A stretch of DNA of 36,504 nucleotides, from contig CANRKT010000035.1 of NCBI GenBank assembly GCA_947631255.1, positions 1 to 36,504 of the forward strand. The letters run 5' to 3'. Under the pieces are notes generated by a model. The model ran no database searches and had not been told where the DNA came from. It saw only the letters and a list, made by a program, of their open reading frames with translations. This DNA is from an uncultured Enterobacteriaceae bacterium. GTDB taxonomy: Bacteria; Pseudomonadota; Gammaproteobacteria; Enterobacterales; Enterobacteriaceae. The position numbers and the translations under genes are program-made. Below are positions 27,584 to 36,504 of the stretch, piece after piece (the first letter of the stretch is position 1; each line of letters starts with the position of its first letter).

Positions 27584-28903
27584 ATGCGTTTTTTTAAGAT
27601 ACTTTTTTGCGCCCTAATGCTGTCCGCCGGCAATAGCTATGCAGAACAGAAAATTCAGTTGGGCCTTGACCAGCCTGACGTTTATGGGCCGTTGTTAAAA
27701 GGTAAGCGAGTCGGGCTGATGGTTAATCAAAGCTCTATTGACTCACAAGGCCAGCATGCAATTGAAAAACTGCGTGCACTGGAAAAAGAGTATGGATTTA
27801 CCGTAACGACATTATTTTCCGTAGAACATGGACTGCGTGGAAAAGAGGATGCGGGCTTTGGTGATGATGATCATCTGGATAAGCAAACCGGCCTGCCAAT
27901 TGTCTCATTATATGGCAGAGATAAAGATAACCGTAGCCGTGCCCATCCAACAGCAGAGCAGTTAGAAAATGTTGATGTGGTTATTTATGATTTACAGGAC
28001 GTTGGGGTACGTTATTTTACCTATACCGTCTCTATGCATCATATGATGGAAAGCCTACAGCAAGAAAAGAAAGCATTGATGGTATTAGACAGACCAAACC
28101 CTCTGGGAGGCGCTGTCTACGGACCTTTACTGGATGAAAAGTATATTTCAGGAATTGGCATTCATCCGATCCCAATGGTGCACGGTCTGACTTCTGGTGA
28201 ATTTGCCAGGATGATCGTTGGGGAAGGTTGGCTAACCCATTTTGATGATACTGGCTGGAGCGGCCACGGTGATAAACGCTGGCAGATGCCAGGGTCTGAT
28301 TTATACGTCGTGAAGATGGGTAATTATACTCACCAGACGCCATACTCACTGCCGGTATATCCATCACCTAATTTACGCAGTGATTTAGCGATTGCTCTTT
28401 ATCCTTCCCTGGGCGTATTTGAGGCAACTAGCGTTAATAGTGGACGAGGATCGGAACATCCGTTTGAGCAACTGGGTTTTCCTGATAAGCATTTTTACGT
28501 TGATACGTGTTATACCGTCGACCCTAATCAGGCGAAAGCTGGCTGGCCTCAGGCAGGTAAAGAAGTTTGCGGGGAGCGTCTCACCCGTGATTCTATCCCT
28601 GGTCTTAAACCGAGTATCGCGTTGTTTGTTGACTGGTGGTATCAGATGGTTAATGCCGGTTATGCACCTGTGCTGGCAGAGGATAAAGAAGCCCAGTATC
28701 TTAAACATCAGGATGAGGCATTCTTAATACGTCCTACCTGGCTGGCTAAAGTGACCGGTGACCGCTCTCTGGAAACTATCTTGCTTGAAGCAACCAAGCA
28801 AAATTTATCTAAAGAGCAAGCTATCAAACAGGTTGAGGCAAACTGGGCGCAACAGTCAGAAGCTTACCGTAAGATGCGTGAAAATTATTTGCTCTATCCA
28901 TAA
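27584..28903 (+). CDS. namZ: exo-beta-N-acetylmuramidase NamZ (DUF1343, GH171)
   Basis: A 439-aa exported protein of the DUF1343 family, whose Bacillus subtilis member NamZ removes terminal MurNAc from peptidoglycan-derived chains. The signal peptide ends at SYA (about residue 20). Family signatures: GLMVNQSSID, FSVEHGLRGKEDAG, TGLPIVSLYG, YDLQDVGVRYFTYT, VLDRPNPLGG and VHGLTSGEFA. It lies 25 nt after the porin gene and completes a NagZ-type/porin/NamZ operon in which the two hydrolases would together split MurNAc-GlcNAc chains in the periplasm. A strong hairpin follows the stop. Confidence 0.92.
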   Translation: MRFFKILFCALMLSAGNSYAEQKIQLGLDQPDVYGPLLKGKRVGLMVNQSSIDSQGQHAIEKLRALEKEYGFTVTTLFSVEHGLRGKEDAGFGDDDHLDKQTGLPIVSLYGRDKDNRSRAHPTAEQLENVDVVIYDLQDVGVRYFTYTVSMHHMMESLQQEKKALMVLDRPNPLGGAVYGPLLDEKYISGIGIHPIPMVHGLTSGEFARMIVGEGWLTHFDDTGWSGHGDKRWQMPGSDLYVVKMGNYTHQTPYSLPVYPSPNLRSDLAIALYPSLGVFEATSVNSGRGSEHPFEQLGFPDKHFYVDTCYTVDPNQAKAGWPQAGKEVCGERLTRDSIPGLKPSIALFVDWWYQMVNAGYAPVLAEDKEAQYLKHQDEAFLIRPTWLAKVTGDRSLETILLEATKQNLSKEQAIKQVEANWAQQSEAYRKMRENYLLYP

Positions 28904-28917
28904 ATACCAAGTTTATA

Positions 28918-28945
28918 CCGCATAACAGCTGTCTCTGTTATGCGG
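28918..28945 (+). other. strong hairpin after namZ, overlapping a dispersed repeat
   Basis: CCGCATAACAG (28918-28928) and CTGTTATGCGG (28935-28945) form a perfect 11-bp stem with a 6-nt loop, 14 nt after the namZ stop. There is no T-run, so it may act as an mRNA-stabilising REP-like hairpin or a factor-assisted terminator. Confidence 0.65.
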
Positions 28946-28953
28946 CTGACAAA
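28925..28953. repeat. 29-nt dispersed repeat, copy 1
   Basis: This 29-nt segment matches 31223-31251 at 27 of 29 positions in the same orientation. The common core is GTCTCTGTTA(T/C)GCGGCTGACAAA. The two copies bracket the HAAAP transporter gene, a broken regulator gene and an IS3 remnant. Confidence 0.7.
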
Positions 28954-29051
28954 CATTTAAATAATATAACCCGCGAGATGGGGCGTTTGACCAGCCAATA
29001 TAACGATACCCTCAATAGAATGATGATCACCCGATCATCGTTCTCAACCAC

Positions 29052-29276
29052 CTATGTACATGCCTGGCGTCGGACAGAACGATAGGTCAGTAAATGTTCC
29101 AGATAGTAATAGCGGGCTTTGTTCAGTACCGTAGTATGAGACACCCCAATCCTACGTGAACCTTTGCGATCAGAACGATAACGATTCAGATAATCTTCCA
29201 GAAATTTTTTTTCTGTCGTGCAATCGGCTTGTCCACTCCCCGTTATCTGGAAACTCCTGAAGATATAATTGACGAA
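29052..29276 (-). pseudogene. C-terminal remnant of a sigma-54-dependent activator
   Basis: A 74-codon frame on the minus strand, bounded by stops. It reads FVNYIFRSFQ, then EKKFLEDYLNRYRSDRKGSR, then RIGVSHTTVLNKARYYYLEH. This is the tail of the AAA+ lid plus the FIS/TyrR-type helix-turn-helix of an enhancer-binding protein. No AAA+ ATPase domain remains upstream. A hairpin, GATGATC-ACCC-GATCATC at 29022-29039, lies just past its stop and may be its old terminator. Confidence 0.65.
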
Positions 29277-29521
29277 CTAGAACAAGCTACCGTAAAGCAG
29301 TAGCGTAATACTGGAACGAAAAATTAAGTCATCAATAATGCACTCATCTCTCTTATGATTTAATAATGCAATGAGGTGAGTACATTGGAGTTAAAGTGAA
29401 CAGCCCTACAAAATCTTTAGATACTTGGGAAGTGTTTTTTTTTTCAACAATCAAAAAACAAATAGTGCTGACATTTTTTAAAAGTTATAATAAATCATAA
29501 TGAAAGTAAAAGGAATTTAGC
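29277..29521. other. leader region of the transporter gene
   Basis: About 245 nt, A/T-rich near its 3' end, without a gene. It should hold the transporter promoter; a TATAAT hexamer is present near 29487, but no convincing -35 at the right spacing was found. AAAAGGAA just before 29520 is the ribosome-binding site. Confidence 0.4.
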
Positions 29522-30805
29522 ATGGCGAATATAACGTCAAAAAAGAATCTTACGAAACCGCTGGATAAAATACCATTTACAATGTATGACACTGGATGGG
29601 TCGTGCTTTGTATTGGTATGGCAATTGGCGCAGGTACTGTTGTAATGCCAATCCAGATCGGTTTAAAAGGTATTTGGGTCTTTATTTTAGCTTTCATTAT
29701 TGCGTATCCAGCAACCTATATGTTGCAGAAGTTATATATTAATACATTGTCTGAAAGTGAAGAATGTGAAGACTATGCAAATATTATTACGCAGTACCTC
29801 GGCAGTAACTGGGGTATAGCATTAGGTGTTGTTTATTTCTTAATGCTTATCCATGGTGTGTTTATTTACTCTCTTTCTGTTATTTTCGATAGCGCTTCTT
29901 ATCTCAAGACCTTCGGGGTGACAGAAAGTGTTCTCTCTGATTCACTGATATATCGTATCGCTGCTTTTTCCTTACTCATTTTCATTGCCTCAAAGGGAGA
30001 AAAACTGCTGTTCAAAATCTCCGGGCCAATGGTTATTATTAAAGTAGGTATCATTGTTGCTTTGGGACTGGTGATGATCCCTCACTGGGATTTTAATAAT
30101 ATTACCGCATTCCCGGCATTAGGCGATTTTACCCGTGATGTGTTGTTAACTGTGCCTTTTGCCTTCTTCTCTGCGGTTTTTGTTCAGATCCTGAACCCGA
30201 TGAATATCGCGTATCGCAAACTGGAGTCTGACAAACGTGTAGCGACCTATCGTGCTATCCGTGCTCACCGTGTGTCATACATCATACTGGTCACCATTAT
30301 CTTGTTCTTTGCTTTCTCCTTCACATTCTCTATCAGCCATGAACAGGCCGTGTCGGCATTTGAACAAAACATCTCTGCACTCGCCATTGCTGCTCAGGTT
30401 ATTCCCGGTGCCGTTGTCAGTGTAATGACGACAATGCTGAATATTTTTGCGGTTCTAACAGCATTCTTCGGTATTTATCTGGGCTTCCAGGAATCAGTGA
30501 AAGGTCTTGTTATTAACCTACTTTCCCGTTTCATGGACAAAGAGAAAATTAACCACACACGAGTAAACTTCTTAATTTCTATCGGTATTGTTGTATTACT
30601 CACAGCGTGGGTGTCAACAGGTTTCTCTGTGCTTGTCTTCTTCCAGATAGGGAGCCCTTTGTATGCAATAGTTTCCTGCTTAATCCCTGTCTACTTGGTA
30701 TTTCGTGTCAAAAAACTCAAAAAGTTCAACGATTGGAAAGCTTGGTGTGTCATGGTATTTGGTATCTTGCTGCTCATCGCCCCATTCTTTAAATATCTTG
30801 AGTAA
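29522..30805 (+). CDS. HAAAP-family amino-acid transporter (SdaC/TdcC/YhaO-like)
   Basis: A 427-aa inner-membrane protein with about eleven hydrophobic segments. The first segment, [23 protein letters not shown], is characteristic of the hydroxy/aromatic amino-acid permease family (SdaC serine, TdcC threonine/serine, YhaO/DlsT D-serine). The stretch [24 protein letters not shown] further supports it. It should be a proton- or sodium-coupled importer, probably of serine-like substrates; the exact substrate cannot be assigned. The gene stands alone between remnants of mobile and regulatory genes. An 11-bp hairpin (30842-30872) follows. Confidence 0.9.
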   Translation: MANITSKKNLTKPLDKIPFTMYDTGWVVLCIGMAIGAGTVVMPIQIGLKGIWVFILAFIIAYPATYMLQKLYINTLSESEECEDYANIITQYLGSNWGIALGVVYFLMLIHGVFIYSLSVIFDSASYLKTFGVTESVLSDSLIYRIAAFSLLIFIASKGEKLLFKISGPMVIIKVGIIVALGLVMIPHWDFNNITAFPALGDFTRDVLLTVPFAFFSAVFVQILNPMNIAYRKLESDKRVATYRAIRAHRVSYIILVTIILFFAFSFTFSISHEQAVSAFEQNISALAIAAQVIPGAVVSVMTTMLNIFAVLTAFFGIYLGFQESVKGLVINLLSRFMDKEKINHTRVNFLISIGIVVLLTAWVSTGFSVLVFFQIGSPLYAIVSCLIPVYLVFRVKKLKKFNDWKAWCVMVFGILLLIAPFFKYLE

Positions 30806-30841
30806 TCGGACTGAATAAAAACAGAACGACTGGATGTTACA

Positions 30842-30872
30842 CACAGAATCGATACAAAAGTTCGATTCTGTG
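30842..30872 (+). other. hairpin after the transporter gene
   Basis: CACAGAATCGA (30842-30852) and TCGATTCTGTG (30862-30872) form a perfect 11-bp stem with a 9-nt loop, 36 nt after the stop. The downstream sequence (ATGTCAAAAAC) has no T-run, so termination here would be atypical. Confidence 0.6.
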
Positions 30873-30940
30873 ATGTCAAAAACACAACACAGCGATATGA
30901 ATAAAAAACGTCCATTATCGTTATATGCGTCTACTCTGTC

Positions 30941-31222
30941 CCAAATTCCGCAGCCCCTGAACAACGTATTAAAGTTCTTGAACAGCAACTCGCAGAATCA
31001 GAAGTGAAAGTACAATATTTTGAAGCAGTAGTGGGGGTCATAAACACTGAGTTTTGGCCATCCTCTCAAAAAACTGTTGGCCAGTTTATCGCCCAAGCAT
31101 AAGCGACGGGACTCACAGTAACCTGTGCGTGTAGGTTCATGAAGATGGGCCGTCAGGCGTGGTATCAGTCTTTTAGCCTGAACGAGGACGAGATACAGGC
31201 TAAGTATATTATTGAACACATG
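30941..31222 (+). mobile_element. IS3-family orfA/orfB junction remnant
   Basis: One frame encodes a leucine-zipper-like OrfA end (PEQRIKVLEQQLAESEVKV, then FEAVVGVINTEF), a TAA near 31099, and then the typical OrfB beginning CRFMKMGRQAWYQSF. In intact IS3-family elements these are joined by programmed frameshifting; here only the junction survives, without DDE motifs or ends. The second copy of the 29-nt repeat begins at the next base. Confidence 0.7.
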
Positions 31223-31251
31223 ACAGCGGTCTCTGTTACGCGGCTGACAAA
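31223..31251. repeat. 29-nt dispersed repeat, copy 2
   Basis: Same orientation as the copy at 28925-28953, with two mismatches. This copy lacks the left arm of the hairpin found at copy 1. It lies between an IS3 remnant and the 3' end of norR. Confidence 0.7.
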
Positions 31252-31268
31252 AGTCGTGTTAACGATAT

Positions 31269-32804
31269 TTACTTGATACCCAGTCGTTTCGCCAGTCGAT
31301 GAAGATTACCTGCATCAAGATCCAGCGCCCGGGCACAGGCTGACCAGTTCATCTTATTCTGCTGTAATGTCCTGCTAATTAACTCGCGCTGAAATGCCGA
31401 GGTTGCCTGCTGGAGACTTTGTGAAGACCAGGCGTCATCAGCGGGTATGTTGACCTGGTTATCATTTGATGTGTCGGCTATGGCCAGATTAAACAGCTCA
31501 CGTGATAACTTCACTTCCTCAGAGTGCTGTGATGCCCGAGCGAGGACTGCAGCACGTTCAATAGCATGTTTCATTTCGCGTACATTACCCGGCCACGCAT
31601 AGTTTTCTAGCATCGCTAAGGTATCCGCCGGAATGCTCAATTGCTGTAAACCCAGCTTCTTTCTGATCTGCTCAACAAAGAATCCCGCTAATAATACAAT
31701 ATCGTCGCGGCGCTCTCTCAGAGAGGGAACTGAGAGCGGGAAAACACTTAAACGATGGAATAAATCCATACGAAAAGTCTTGTCCAGTACGGCTTTTTTT
31801 AAGTCACAATTGGTTGCCGCTAGAATACGGACATTCACGCGTCGAGTATTATCATCACCGACACGTTGCAGATCGCCATACTGAATCACACGCAGCAATT
31901 TCGCTTGCAGTACTAAGGATAATTCACCGATTTCATCAAGGAATAAGGTGCCGTTATCGGCCATTTCAAACTTACCCATACGATGATGTATCGCTCCTGT
32001 AAAGGCTCCTTTTACGTGACCAAAAAGTTCACTTTCTGCGACATTTTCGGGTAGCGCTGCACAGTTTAAATAGATTAACGGCTGGGATGCCCGCGCCGAT
32101 AAATGATGTACTGCATTAGCAACCAGTTCTTTACCGACACCGGTTTCACCGGTTATCAGTACGTTAAGTTCTGAACCTGCGACCACGCTGATTTCATGTT
32201 TCAGCTGCTGCATGGGGGAAGAAAGACCGATCATCTCTTCATCCCCGCTGGCGATGTGTTGTTTGTTCCTCAGAGTACGATTAGAGCCAGGTAATGCCTG
32301 TTTTTCTAAAGCATCAAGCAACAAAGCATTACTGAGTGCCGATGATGCGAGAGCGCCAATTAAACGTAACTCTTCATCACTAAAATCATCAAACTGCAGG
32401 GGATTCAGACTATCAAAGGTTAAAGCGCCGATCAGTTGCTGATCGGTAAAGAGCGGCAGGCCGATACAGGCATGTACCTTCAGTTCATCATGTCCTGGAA
32501 TTAAACCATCATAAGGGTCGGGTAACTGGCTGTCTGCGGGAAAACGCACGACATCCCCGGCACGAGCAATTGCTTCCAGTCGGGGATGGGCATTGAGCGA
32601 AAAACGGCGACCTAAAACATCGGCAGATAAGCCATCAATTGCCAGCGGTCTGAATAACTGGTTTTCATAGCGCAGCAGAGCTGAAGCATCACAGGCCAGG
32701 AGCTCCCGCACACTACTGATCAGTGTCTGAAAACGATCCTGACCCGATAAACCATGTTGTAACTCGATGGCAATTTTTGCCAGAGATTGAATGGATAAAC
32801 GCAT
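31269..32804 (-). CDS. norR: nitric-oxide-responsive sigma-54 activator NorR
   Basis: A 511-aa enhancer-binding protein. The frame is open to 32849, but the start at 32804 ([16 protein letters not shown]) aligns with the E. coli N-terminus and has GGA 9 nt upstream. The N-terminal GAF domain, which holds the mononuclear iron that senses NO, covers residues 1-170. The AAA+ domain has Walker A GETGVGKE, the sigma-54-contacting GAFTGA loop ([14 protein letters not shown]) and Walker [11 protein letters not shown]. The C-terminal FIS-type HTH is [20 protein letters not shown]. The gene is divergent from norVW, as in E. coli. Confidence 0.96.
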   Translation of the reverse strand: MRLSIQSLAKIAIELQHGLSGQDRFQTLISSVRELLACDASALLRYENQLFRPLAIDGLSADVLGRRFSLNAHPRLEAIARAGDVVRFPADSQLPDPYDGLIPGHDELKVHACIGLPLFTDQQLIGALTFDSLNPLQFDDFSDEELRLIGALASSALSNALLLDALEKQALPGSNRTLRNKQHIASGDEEMIGLSSPMQQLKHEISVVAGSELNVLITGETGVGKELVANAVHHLSARASQPLIYLNCAALPENVAESELFGHVKGAFTGAIHHRMGKFEMADNGTLFLDEIGELSLVLQAKLLRVIQYGDLQRVGDDNTRRVNVRILAATNCDLKKAVLDKTFRMDLFHRLSVFPLSVPSLRERRDDIVLLAGFFVEQIRKKLGLQQLSIPADTLAMLENYAWPGNVREMKHAIERAAVLARASQHSEEVKLSRELFNLAIADTSNDNQVNIPADDAWSSQSLQQATSAFQRELISRTLQQNKMNWSACARALDLDAGNLHRLAKRLGIK

Positions 32805-32828
32805 ATTTGTCATTCCGACATTGTTATT

Positions 32829-32864
32829 GTCATTATGACTATACTTCACCTATGTCAAAATAAC
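32829..32864. promoter_or_regulatory. NorR enhancer sites
   Basis: Two matches to the NorR core GT-N7-AC occur at 32829-32839 (GTCATTATGAC) and 32854-32864 (GTCAAAATAAC), 25 nt apart. A degenerate third (GT-N7-AT) is at 32881-32891 with similar spacing. E. coli norVW has three such sites needed for activation. The positions fit the sigma-54 promoter that follows. Confidence 0.7.
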
Positions 32865-32906
32865 TTGTTATATTTTTAATGTTAATAAAATCAGTCAGAT
32901 AAAAAC

Positions 32907-32922
32907 TGGCACGCCATTTGCT
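32907..32922 (+). promoter_or_regulatory. sigma-54 promoter of norVW
   Basis: TGGCACGCCATTTGCT matches the -24/-12 consensus TGGCAC-N5-TTGC exactly, with GG at 32908-32909 and GC at 32920-32921. Transcription should begin near 32932-32934, about 30 nt before norV. Confidence 0.92.
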
Positions 32923-32962
32923 TAAGTTAATAAAGACAAATAACTTTATTGGGAAAACTGAC

Positions 32963-34381
32963 ATGGCGATTAAAGTAAAAAACAATGTTCAATGGGTAGG
33001 ACAGCGTGACTGGGAAGTGCGTGATTTCCATGGAACTGAATACAAAACCCTGAAAGGCAGCAGCTATAACAGCTATTTAATCAAAGAAGGCAAAAATGTT
33101 CTGATTGATACTGTTGACCAAAAATTCAGTCTTGAGTTTGTGCGTAACCTGCAACAGGAAATAGACTTGAAGAGCCTTGACTACATTGTGATTAACCACG
33201 CCGAGGAAGATCATGCAGGCGCATTAACTGAGTTAATGGCGCTTATCCCGAATACCCCCATTTACTGCACCACCAATGCTATCGACTCGATTAACGGTCA
33301 TCACCACCATCCAGAATGGAATTTCCATACAGTGAAAACGGGCGATAGCTTAGATATTGGTAATGGCAAACAGCTTATTTTTGTCGAAACACCGATGCTG
33401 CACTGGCCTGATAGCATGATGACCTATATGACAGGCGATGCGATATTGTTCAGCAATGATGCCTTCGGTCAGCACTATTGTGATGAACATTTATTTAATG
33501 ATGAAGTGGATCAAATTGAGCTTTATGAACAATGCATCCGCTACTATGCCAATATCCTGACGCCATTCAGCCGTTTGGTGGCCCCGAAAATAAATGAGAT
33601 TCTCGGCTTTAAGTTACCGCTGGATATGATTGCCACCTCGCACGGTGTGGTATGGCGCGATGATCCGACACAAATCGTCCTTAAATATCTTGAGTGGGCG
33701 AATGATTATCAGGAAGACCGCATCACTATTTTCTACGATACCATGTCAGCGAATACCCGAATGATGGCTGATGCGATTGCACAGGGTATTCATGAGACAG
33801 ATCCCTCTGTCGCGGTGAAAATCTATAATGTTGCGCGACATGATAAAAATGAAATCCTGACTCAGGTATTCCGCTCCAAAGGAATACTGGTCGGCTCTTC
33901 AACCATGAACAATGTCATGATGCCTAAAATTGCTGGCATGCTTGAAGAACTGGCGGGTTTGCGTTTTCGGAATAAAAAAGCAGCAGCATTCGGTAGTTTT
34001 GGCTGGACGGGGGGGGCGGTTGACCGTATTCAGACCCGACTGATGGACTCCGGTTTTGATATTTCGCTGGCGCTGAAAATGAAATGGCGTCCGGATGGTA
34101 AGGCGCTGGAAGAGTGCCGTGAACATGGTCGCAAGATTGCCCGAGAATGGGCATTGCATCCGCTTGAGGAAATGCCTGCCGCCGTCGCTGAAGTGTTAGA
34201 GCCTGAAACTGAGGAAAAAAACGGGGGGGCAATGATATGTACGGTTTGTCAGTGGGTTTATGACCCTGCAATTGGCGAACCGATGCAAGGTGTTGAGCCA
34301 GGAACAACCTGGTCTGATGTACCAGAATCATTCTTGTGCCCTGGCTGTGCTCTGGGTAAGTCCGTTTTTGATCCACTATAA
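32963..34381 (+). CDS. norV: flavorubredoxin NorV (NO reductase)
   Basis: Cytoplasmic oxygen-sensitive NO reductase that reduces NO to N2O during anaerobic nitrosative stress. The frame is open from 32918, but the start at 32963 ([21 protein letters not shown]) aligns with E. coli NorV; the product has 472 aa against 479. The N-terminal MBL-fold domain keeps the diiron ligands, beginning H79-x-E81-x-D83-H84. A flavodoxin domain follows ([22 protein letters not shown], about residues 254-275). The C-terminal rubredoxin has C426, C429, C459 and C462. It is transcribed from the sigma-54 promoter with norW. Confidence 0.97.
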   Translation: MAIKVKNNVQWVGQRDWEVRDFHGTEYKTLKGSSYNSYLIKEGKNVLIDTVDQKFSLEFVRNLQQEIDLKSLDYIVINHAEEDHAGALTELMALIPNTPIYCTTNAIDSINGHHHHPEWNFHTVKTGDSLDIGNGKQLIFVETPMLHWPDSMMTYMTGDAILFSNDAFGQHYCDEHLFNDEVDQIELYEQCIRYYANILTPFSRLVAPKINEILGFKLPLDMIATSHGVVWRDDPTQIVLKYLEWANDYQEDRITIFYDTMSANTRMMADAIAQGIHETDPSVAVKIYNVARHDKNEILTQVFRSKGILVGSSTMNNVMMPKIAGMLEELAGLRFRNKKAAAFGSFGWTGGAVDRIQTRLMDSGFDISLALKMKWRPDGKALEECREHGRKIAREWALHPLEEMPAAVAEVLEPETEEKNGGAMICTVCQWVYDPAIGEPMQGVEPGTTWSDVPESFLCPGCALGKSVFDPL

Positions 34382-34392
34382 TCGGAGTGAAT

Positions 34393-35526
34393 ATGACAGA
34401 ACAAATCACCATTATTGGCTCTGGTTTTGCTGCTCGTCAGTTAGTGACCAATATTCGTCGGCAGGATAAACAGGTTCCTATTATGCTGGTTGCTGCAGAT
34501 AGCGGTAATCAGTACAACAAGCCCGATCTCAGCCATGTATTTAGTCTTAAAAAATCAGCGGATGATTTGACTCAGATGTCCGCTGAACAATTTGCACAAG
34601 ACAATAATCTTAAATTACAGATGAATACCCGTGTTACCGCGATTGACCGCCAATTGAAGCAAATTATTTGTGGAGAACAGACATTTAATTATCAGAAACT
34701 GGTATTAGCGACAGGTGCGCAGGCGATAGTGCCGTCTATTCCGGGGCGCGAATATATGGTGACATTTAATAGCCAGCAAGAATACCGTGAGCATCAGAGC
34801 GTATTACAAAAGGCACAGCATATTTTGGTACTTGGCGGCGGACTTATCGGCACTGAACTGGCGATGGATTTACATCGTTCAGGTAAACAGGTTGTCATTA
34901 TAGATAAAGCACATAGCTTACTGGCTTCGCTCATGCCTGCTGAGATCAGTTGCCGCTTACAGCATAAATTTAGTCAGATGGGCATTCGAATTTTTCTGAA
35001 TAACGAATTGGTTAGCATAGAAAAAACGGACACTGAATTATCTGTAAGTTTACTTGATGGACATGTTATTAAGGTTGATGCCGTGATTGCGGCTATCGGT
35101 ATACAACCTGATATCTCATTAGCTCGCGTGGCTCAGCTAAAAACGGGACGTGGAATTTGCGTAAACAGACAGTTACAAACGTCAGATGAGAATATTTATG
35201 CGCTTGGAGACTGTGCGGAAATCGACGGTAAGGTGATGCCGTTTCTGCAACCTATTCAGATGAGTTCGCTGACGCTTGCCAAGAATCTTCTGGGCGCAGC
35301 AGGATCCGTTGTTTTTCCACCGATGTTGTTAAAAGTTAAAACACCAGAACTCCCGTTATTTTTGGCGGGTGAAACTCAGCGCGATGATCTGAACTGGGAA
35401 CTAAGTTTAAGTGATCAAGGGATAGCTGCGCGAGGTTTTGATAGTATGAAGCAACTACGTGCTTTTATCGTTAGCGAGCAGCACACTCCAAAAGCATTTA
35501 TGATGTTATGTGAATTAACCGATTGA
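34393..35526 (+). CDS. norW: NorV rubredoxin reductase NorW
   Basis: A 377-aa FAD-dependent NADH:flavorubredoxin reductase that supplies electrons to NorV; 377 aa is also the length of the E. coli protein. The start at 34393 (ATG) is preferred to the upstream GTG at 34387 because GGAG at 34384-34387 is then 5 nt away. The FAD-binding motif is [11 protein letters not shown] near the N-terminus, the NAD-binding motif is [14 protein letters not shown] near residue 146, and the second FAD motif is [10 protein letters not shown]. It starts 11 nt after norV. Confidence 0.96.
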   Translation: MTEQITIIGSGFAARQLVTNIRRQDKQVPIMLVAADSGNQYNKPDLSHVFSLKKSADDLTQMSAEQFAQDNNLKLQMNTRVTAIDRQLKQIICGEQTFNYQKLVLATGAQAIVPSIPGREYMVTFNSQQEYREHQSVLQKAQHILVLGGGLIGTELAMDLHRSGKQVVIIDKAHSLLASLMPAEISCRLQHKFSQMGIRIFLNNELVSIEKTDTELSVSLLDGHVIKVDAVIAAIGIQPDISLARVAQLKTGRGICVNRQLQTSDENIYALGDCAEIDGKVMPFLQPIQMSSLTLAKNLLGAAGSVVFPPMLLKVKTPELPLFLAGETQRDDLNWELSLSDQGIAARGFDSMKQLRAFIVSEQHTPKAFMMLCELTD

Positions 35527-35545
35527 AAAAAATAGGAATAATTTA

Positions 35546-36412
35546 ATGAATGATTTGATGCTTTATAAAAGTATGCCTCAGTGGAATAGCCAGACGTTAC
35601 CAGAAAGTTTCACAAAAAAACACAACACTAAAGCTGGAACCTGGGGAAAACTGACGATTTTTCAAGGCTCTCTCACTTTCGCATTGATGACAGAAGAGGG
35701 TGAGATCACACAATCATTAATTTTTACCCCAGAAAGTGAAACGCCCTTTGTCGAACCACAGCAATGGCATCGCATCGTTTCATTCTCAGATGATCTCGAA
35801 TGCCAGCTGGCATTCTATTGCACCAGAGAAGACTACTTTGCTAAAAAATACCAGTTAACCTCAACGCATCCCGATGTTATTGATGCGGTAAAAATCATCT
35901 CGCCAGGAAAAGTGCTCGATCTGGGCTGTGGTGGTGGACGTAACTCTTTATATCTGGCCCTGAAAGATTTTGAAGTCACAGCCTGGGATGTTAATGAAAA
36001 CGCTATCGAGAAAATAAAGCACTTATCAGCTCTGGAAAATATTTCTAATATCCATGCTGAAGTAAAGGATCTTAATGGCGTAGAGATTAAAGAAGACTAT
36101 GATTTTATTCTCTCGACAGTCGTCTTTATGTTCTTGAATAGAGAGCAGATCCCATCTCTAATCACCAACATGCAGCAGCATACTGTGGTCAATGGCTATA
36201 ACTTAATTATCGCAGCCATGGATACCGATGATTATCCCTGCACATTACCCTTCTTTTCGTTTACTTTTAAACCCGGAGAGCTTAAAAAATATTATGAGGG
36301 GTGGGAATTTATTGAATATAATGAAGATGTTGGTTCGCTTCATAAAACGGATGAGCAAGGTAACCCGATTAAATTACGCTTTGCTACTTTACTGGCCAGA
36401 AAAATCAGTTAA
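35546..36412 (+). CDS. tehB: TehB-type SAM-dependent methyltransferase with DUF1971 domain
   Basis: A 288-aa cytoplasmic protein. Residues about 5-100 form the cupin-like DUF1971/TehB N-terminal domain ([23 protein letters not shown]). Residues about 105-288 are the methyltransferase, with the SAM-binding glycine motif [16 protein letters not shown] (123-138) and acidic residue in [10 protein letters not shown]. Haemophilus TehB has this two-domain form and about this length, whereas E. coli TehB lacks the N-terminal domain. TehB confers tellurite resistance by methylation; its natural role is uncertain. It lies 19 nt after norW on the same strand, so it is probably co-transcribed in response to NO. 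I recall that tehB belongs to the NsrR (NO) regulon in some enterobacteria. Confidence 0.9.
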   Translation: MNDLMLYKSMPQWNSQTLPESFTKKHNTKAGTWGKLTIFQGSLTFALMTEEGEITQSLIFTPESETPFVEPQQWHRIVSFSDDLECQLAFYCTREDYFAKKYQLTSTHPDVIDAVKIISPGKVLDLGCGGGRNSLYLALKDFEVTAWDVNENAIEKIKHLSALENISNIHAEVKDLNGVEIKEDYDFILSTVVFMFLNREQIPSLITNMQQHTVVNGYNLIIAAMDTDDYPCTLPFFSFTFKPGELKKYYEGWEFIEYNEDVGSLHKTDEQGNPIKLRFATLLARKIS

Positions 36413-36472
36413 AGCGTAGCTCTGCTAGAAGGGAGCATCTAGATATTTGTGTCTTATGGACGCGTGAGACCT

Positions 36473-36504
36473 GTTCACAGAACTGACCTCTGTCATCTGT
36501 GAAC
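36473..36504. repeat. inverted repeat at the window edge
   Basis: GTTCACAGA (36473-36481) and TCTGTGAAC (36496-36504) form a perfect 9-bp inverted repeat around 14 nt. It runs to the last base of the window, so the structure may be longer. It could be part of the tehB terminator region. Confidence 0.55.

Noticed and set aside
30680-30988. 102-aa minus-strand frame past the transporter stop
   Set aside because: It overlaps the 3' end of the transporter and a hairpin, and shows no family features; the long inverted repeat explains part of the open frame.
33924-34412. 162-aa minus-strand frame opposite norV
   Set aside because: It is antisense to the conserved flavodoxin and rubredoxin domains of norV; low-complexity Pro/Gln-rich product with no support.

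Overview
The window reads as a chromosomal segment of a fairly AT-rich member of the Enterobacterales. The basis is gadBC, a complete ecpABCDE pilus operon, norR-norVW and an EvgAS/BvgAS-type phosphorelay, all with protein sequences close to, but clearly diverged from, their E. coli counterparts. I cannot name the genus; Hafniaceae- or Budviciaceae-like bacteria are possible, but that is a guess. No rRNA, tRNA or CRISPR array was seen.

Layout. (1) 1-3290: glutamate-dependent acid resistance (gadB decarboxylase, gadC antiporter), closed by a bidirectional terminator. (2) 3297-4367: a secreted DUF1176 protein. (3) 4492-11179: two divergent operons around a perfect 16-bp LacI-type operator. On the left are an MBL-fold hydrolase, a LacI regulator and an inositol-monophosphatase-family phosphatase; on the right is a complete binding-protein ABC importer. 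This looks like an uptake and degradation system for a phosphorylated compound of unknown identity. (4) 11370-17555: ecpEDCBA (E. coli common pilus) on the minus strand, without an adjacent ecpR. (5) 18299-19921: a scrap yard in which an IS3-family transposase remnant appears split by about 1.4 kb of phage-like DNA holding a broken antirepressor gene and two small membrane-protein genes. (6) 19911-23707: an evgA-evgS-like pair; the kinase has no room for the PAS domain of EvgS/BvgS. An 18-bp inverted repeat resembling an EvgA box lies upstream of ecpA, so the relay may control the pilus. (7) 24563-28903: an operon of a secreted NagZ-type beta-N-acetylglucosaminidase, an OmpG-like outer-membrane barrel and a secreted NamZ (DUF1343) exo-N-acetylmuramidase, preceded by a near-ideal CRP site. 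It looks like a periplasmic route for using exogenous peptidoglycan sugars. (8) 28918-31251: an HAAAP amino-acid transporter flanked by a broken sigma-54 activator, an IS3 orfAB remnant and two copies of a 29-nt repeat. (9) 31269-36412: norR divergent from norV-norW with a textbook sigma-54 promoter, followed closely by a tehB-type methyltransferase that probably shares the transcript.

The most interesting parts are the secreted NagZ-porin-NamZ operon, the LacI/MBL/phosphatase/ABC locus, and the PAS-less EvgS relay placed next to an ecp operon that lacks ecpR. Ecological themes are acid survival, adhesion, scavenging and nitric-oxide defence, as expected of a gut- or host-associated enterobacterium.
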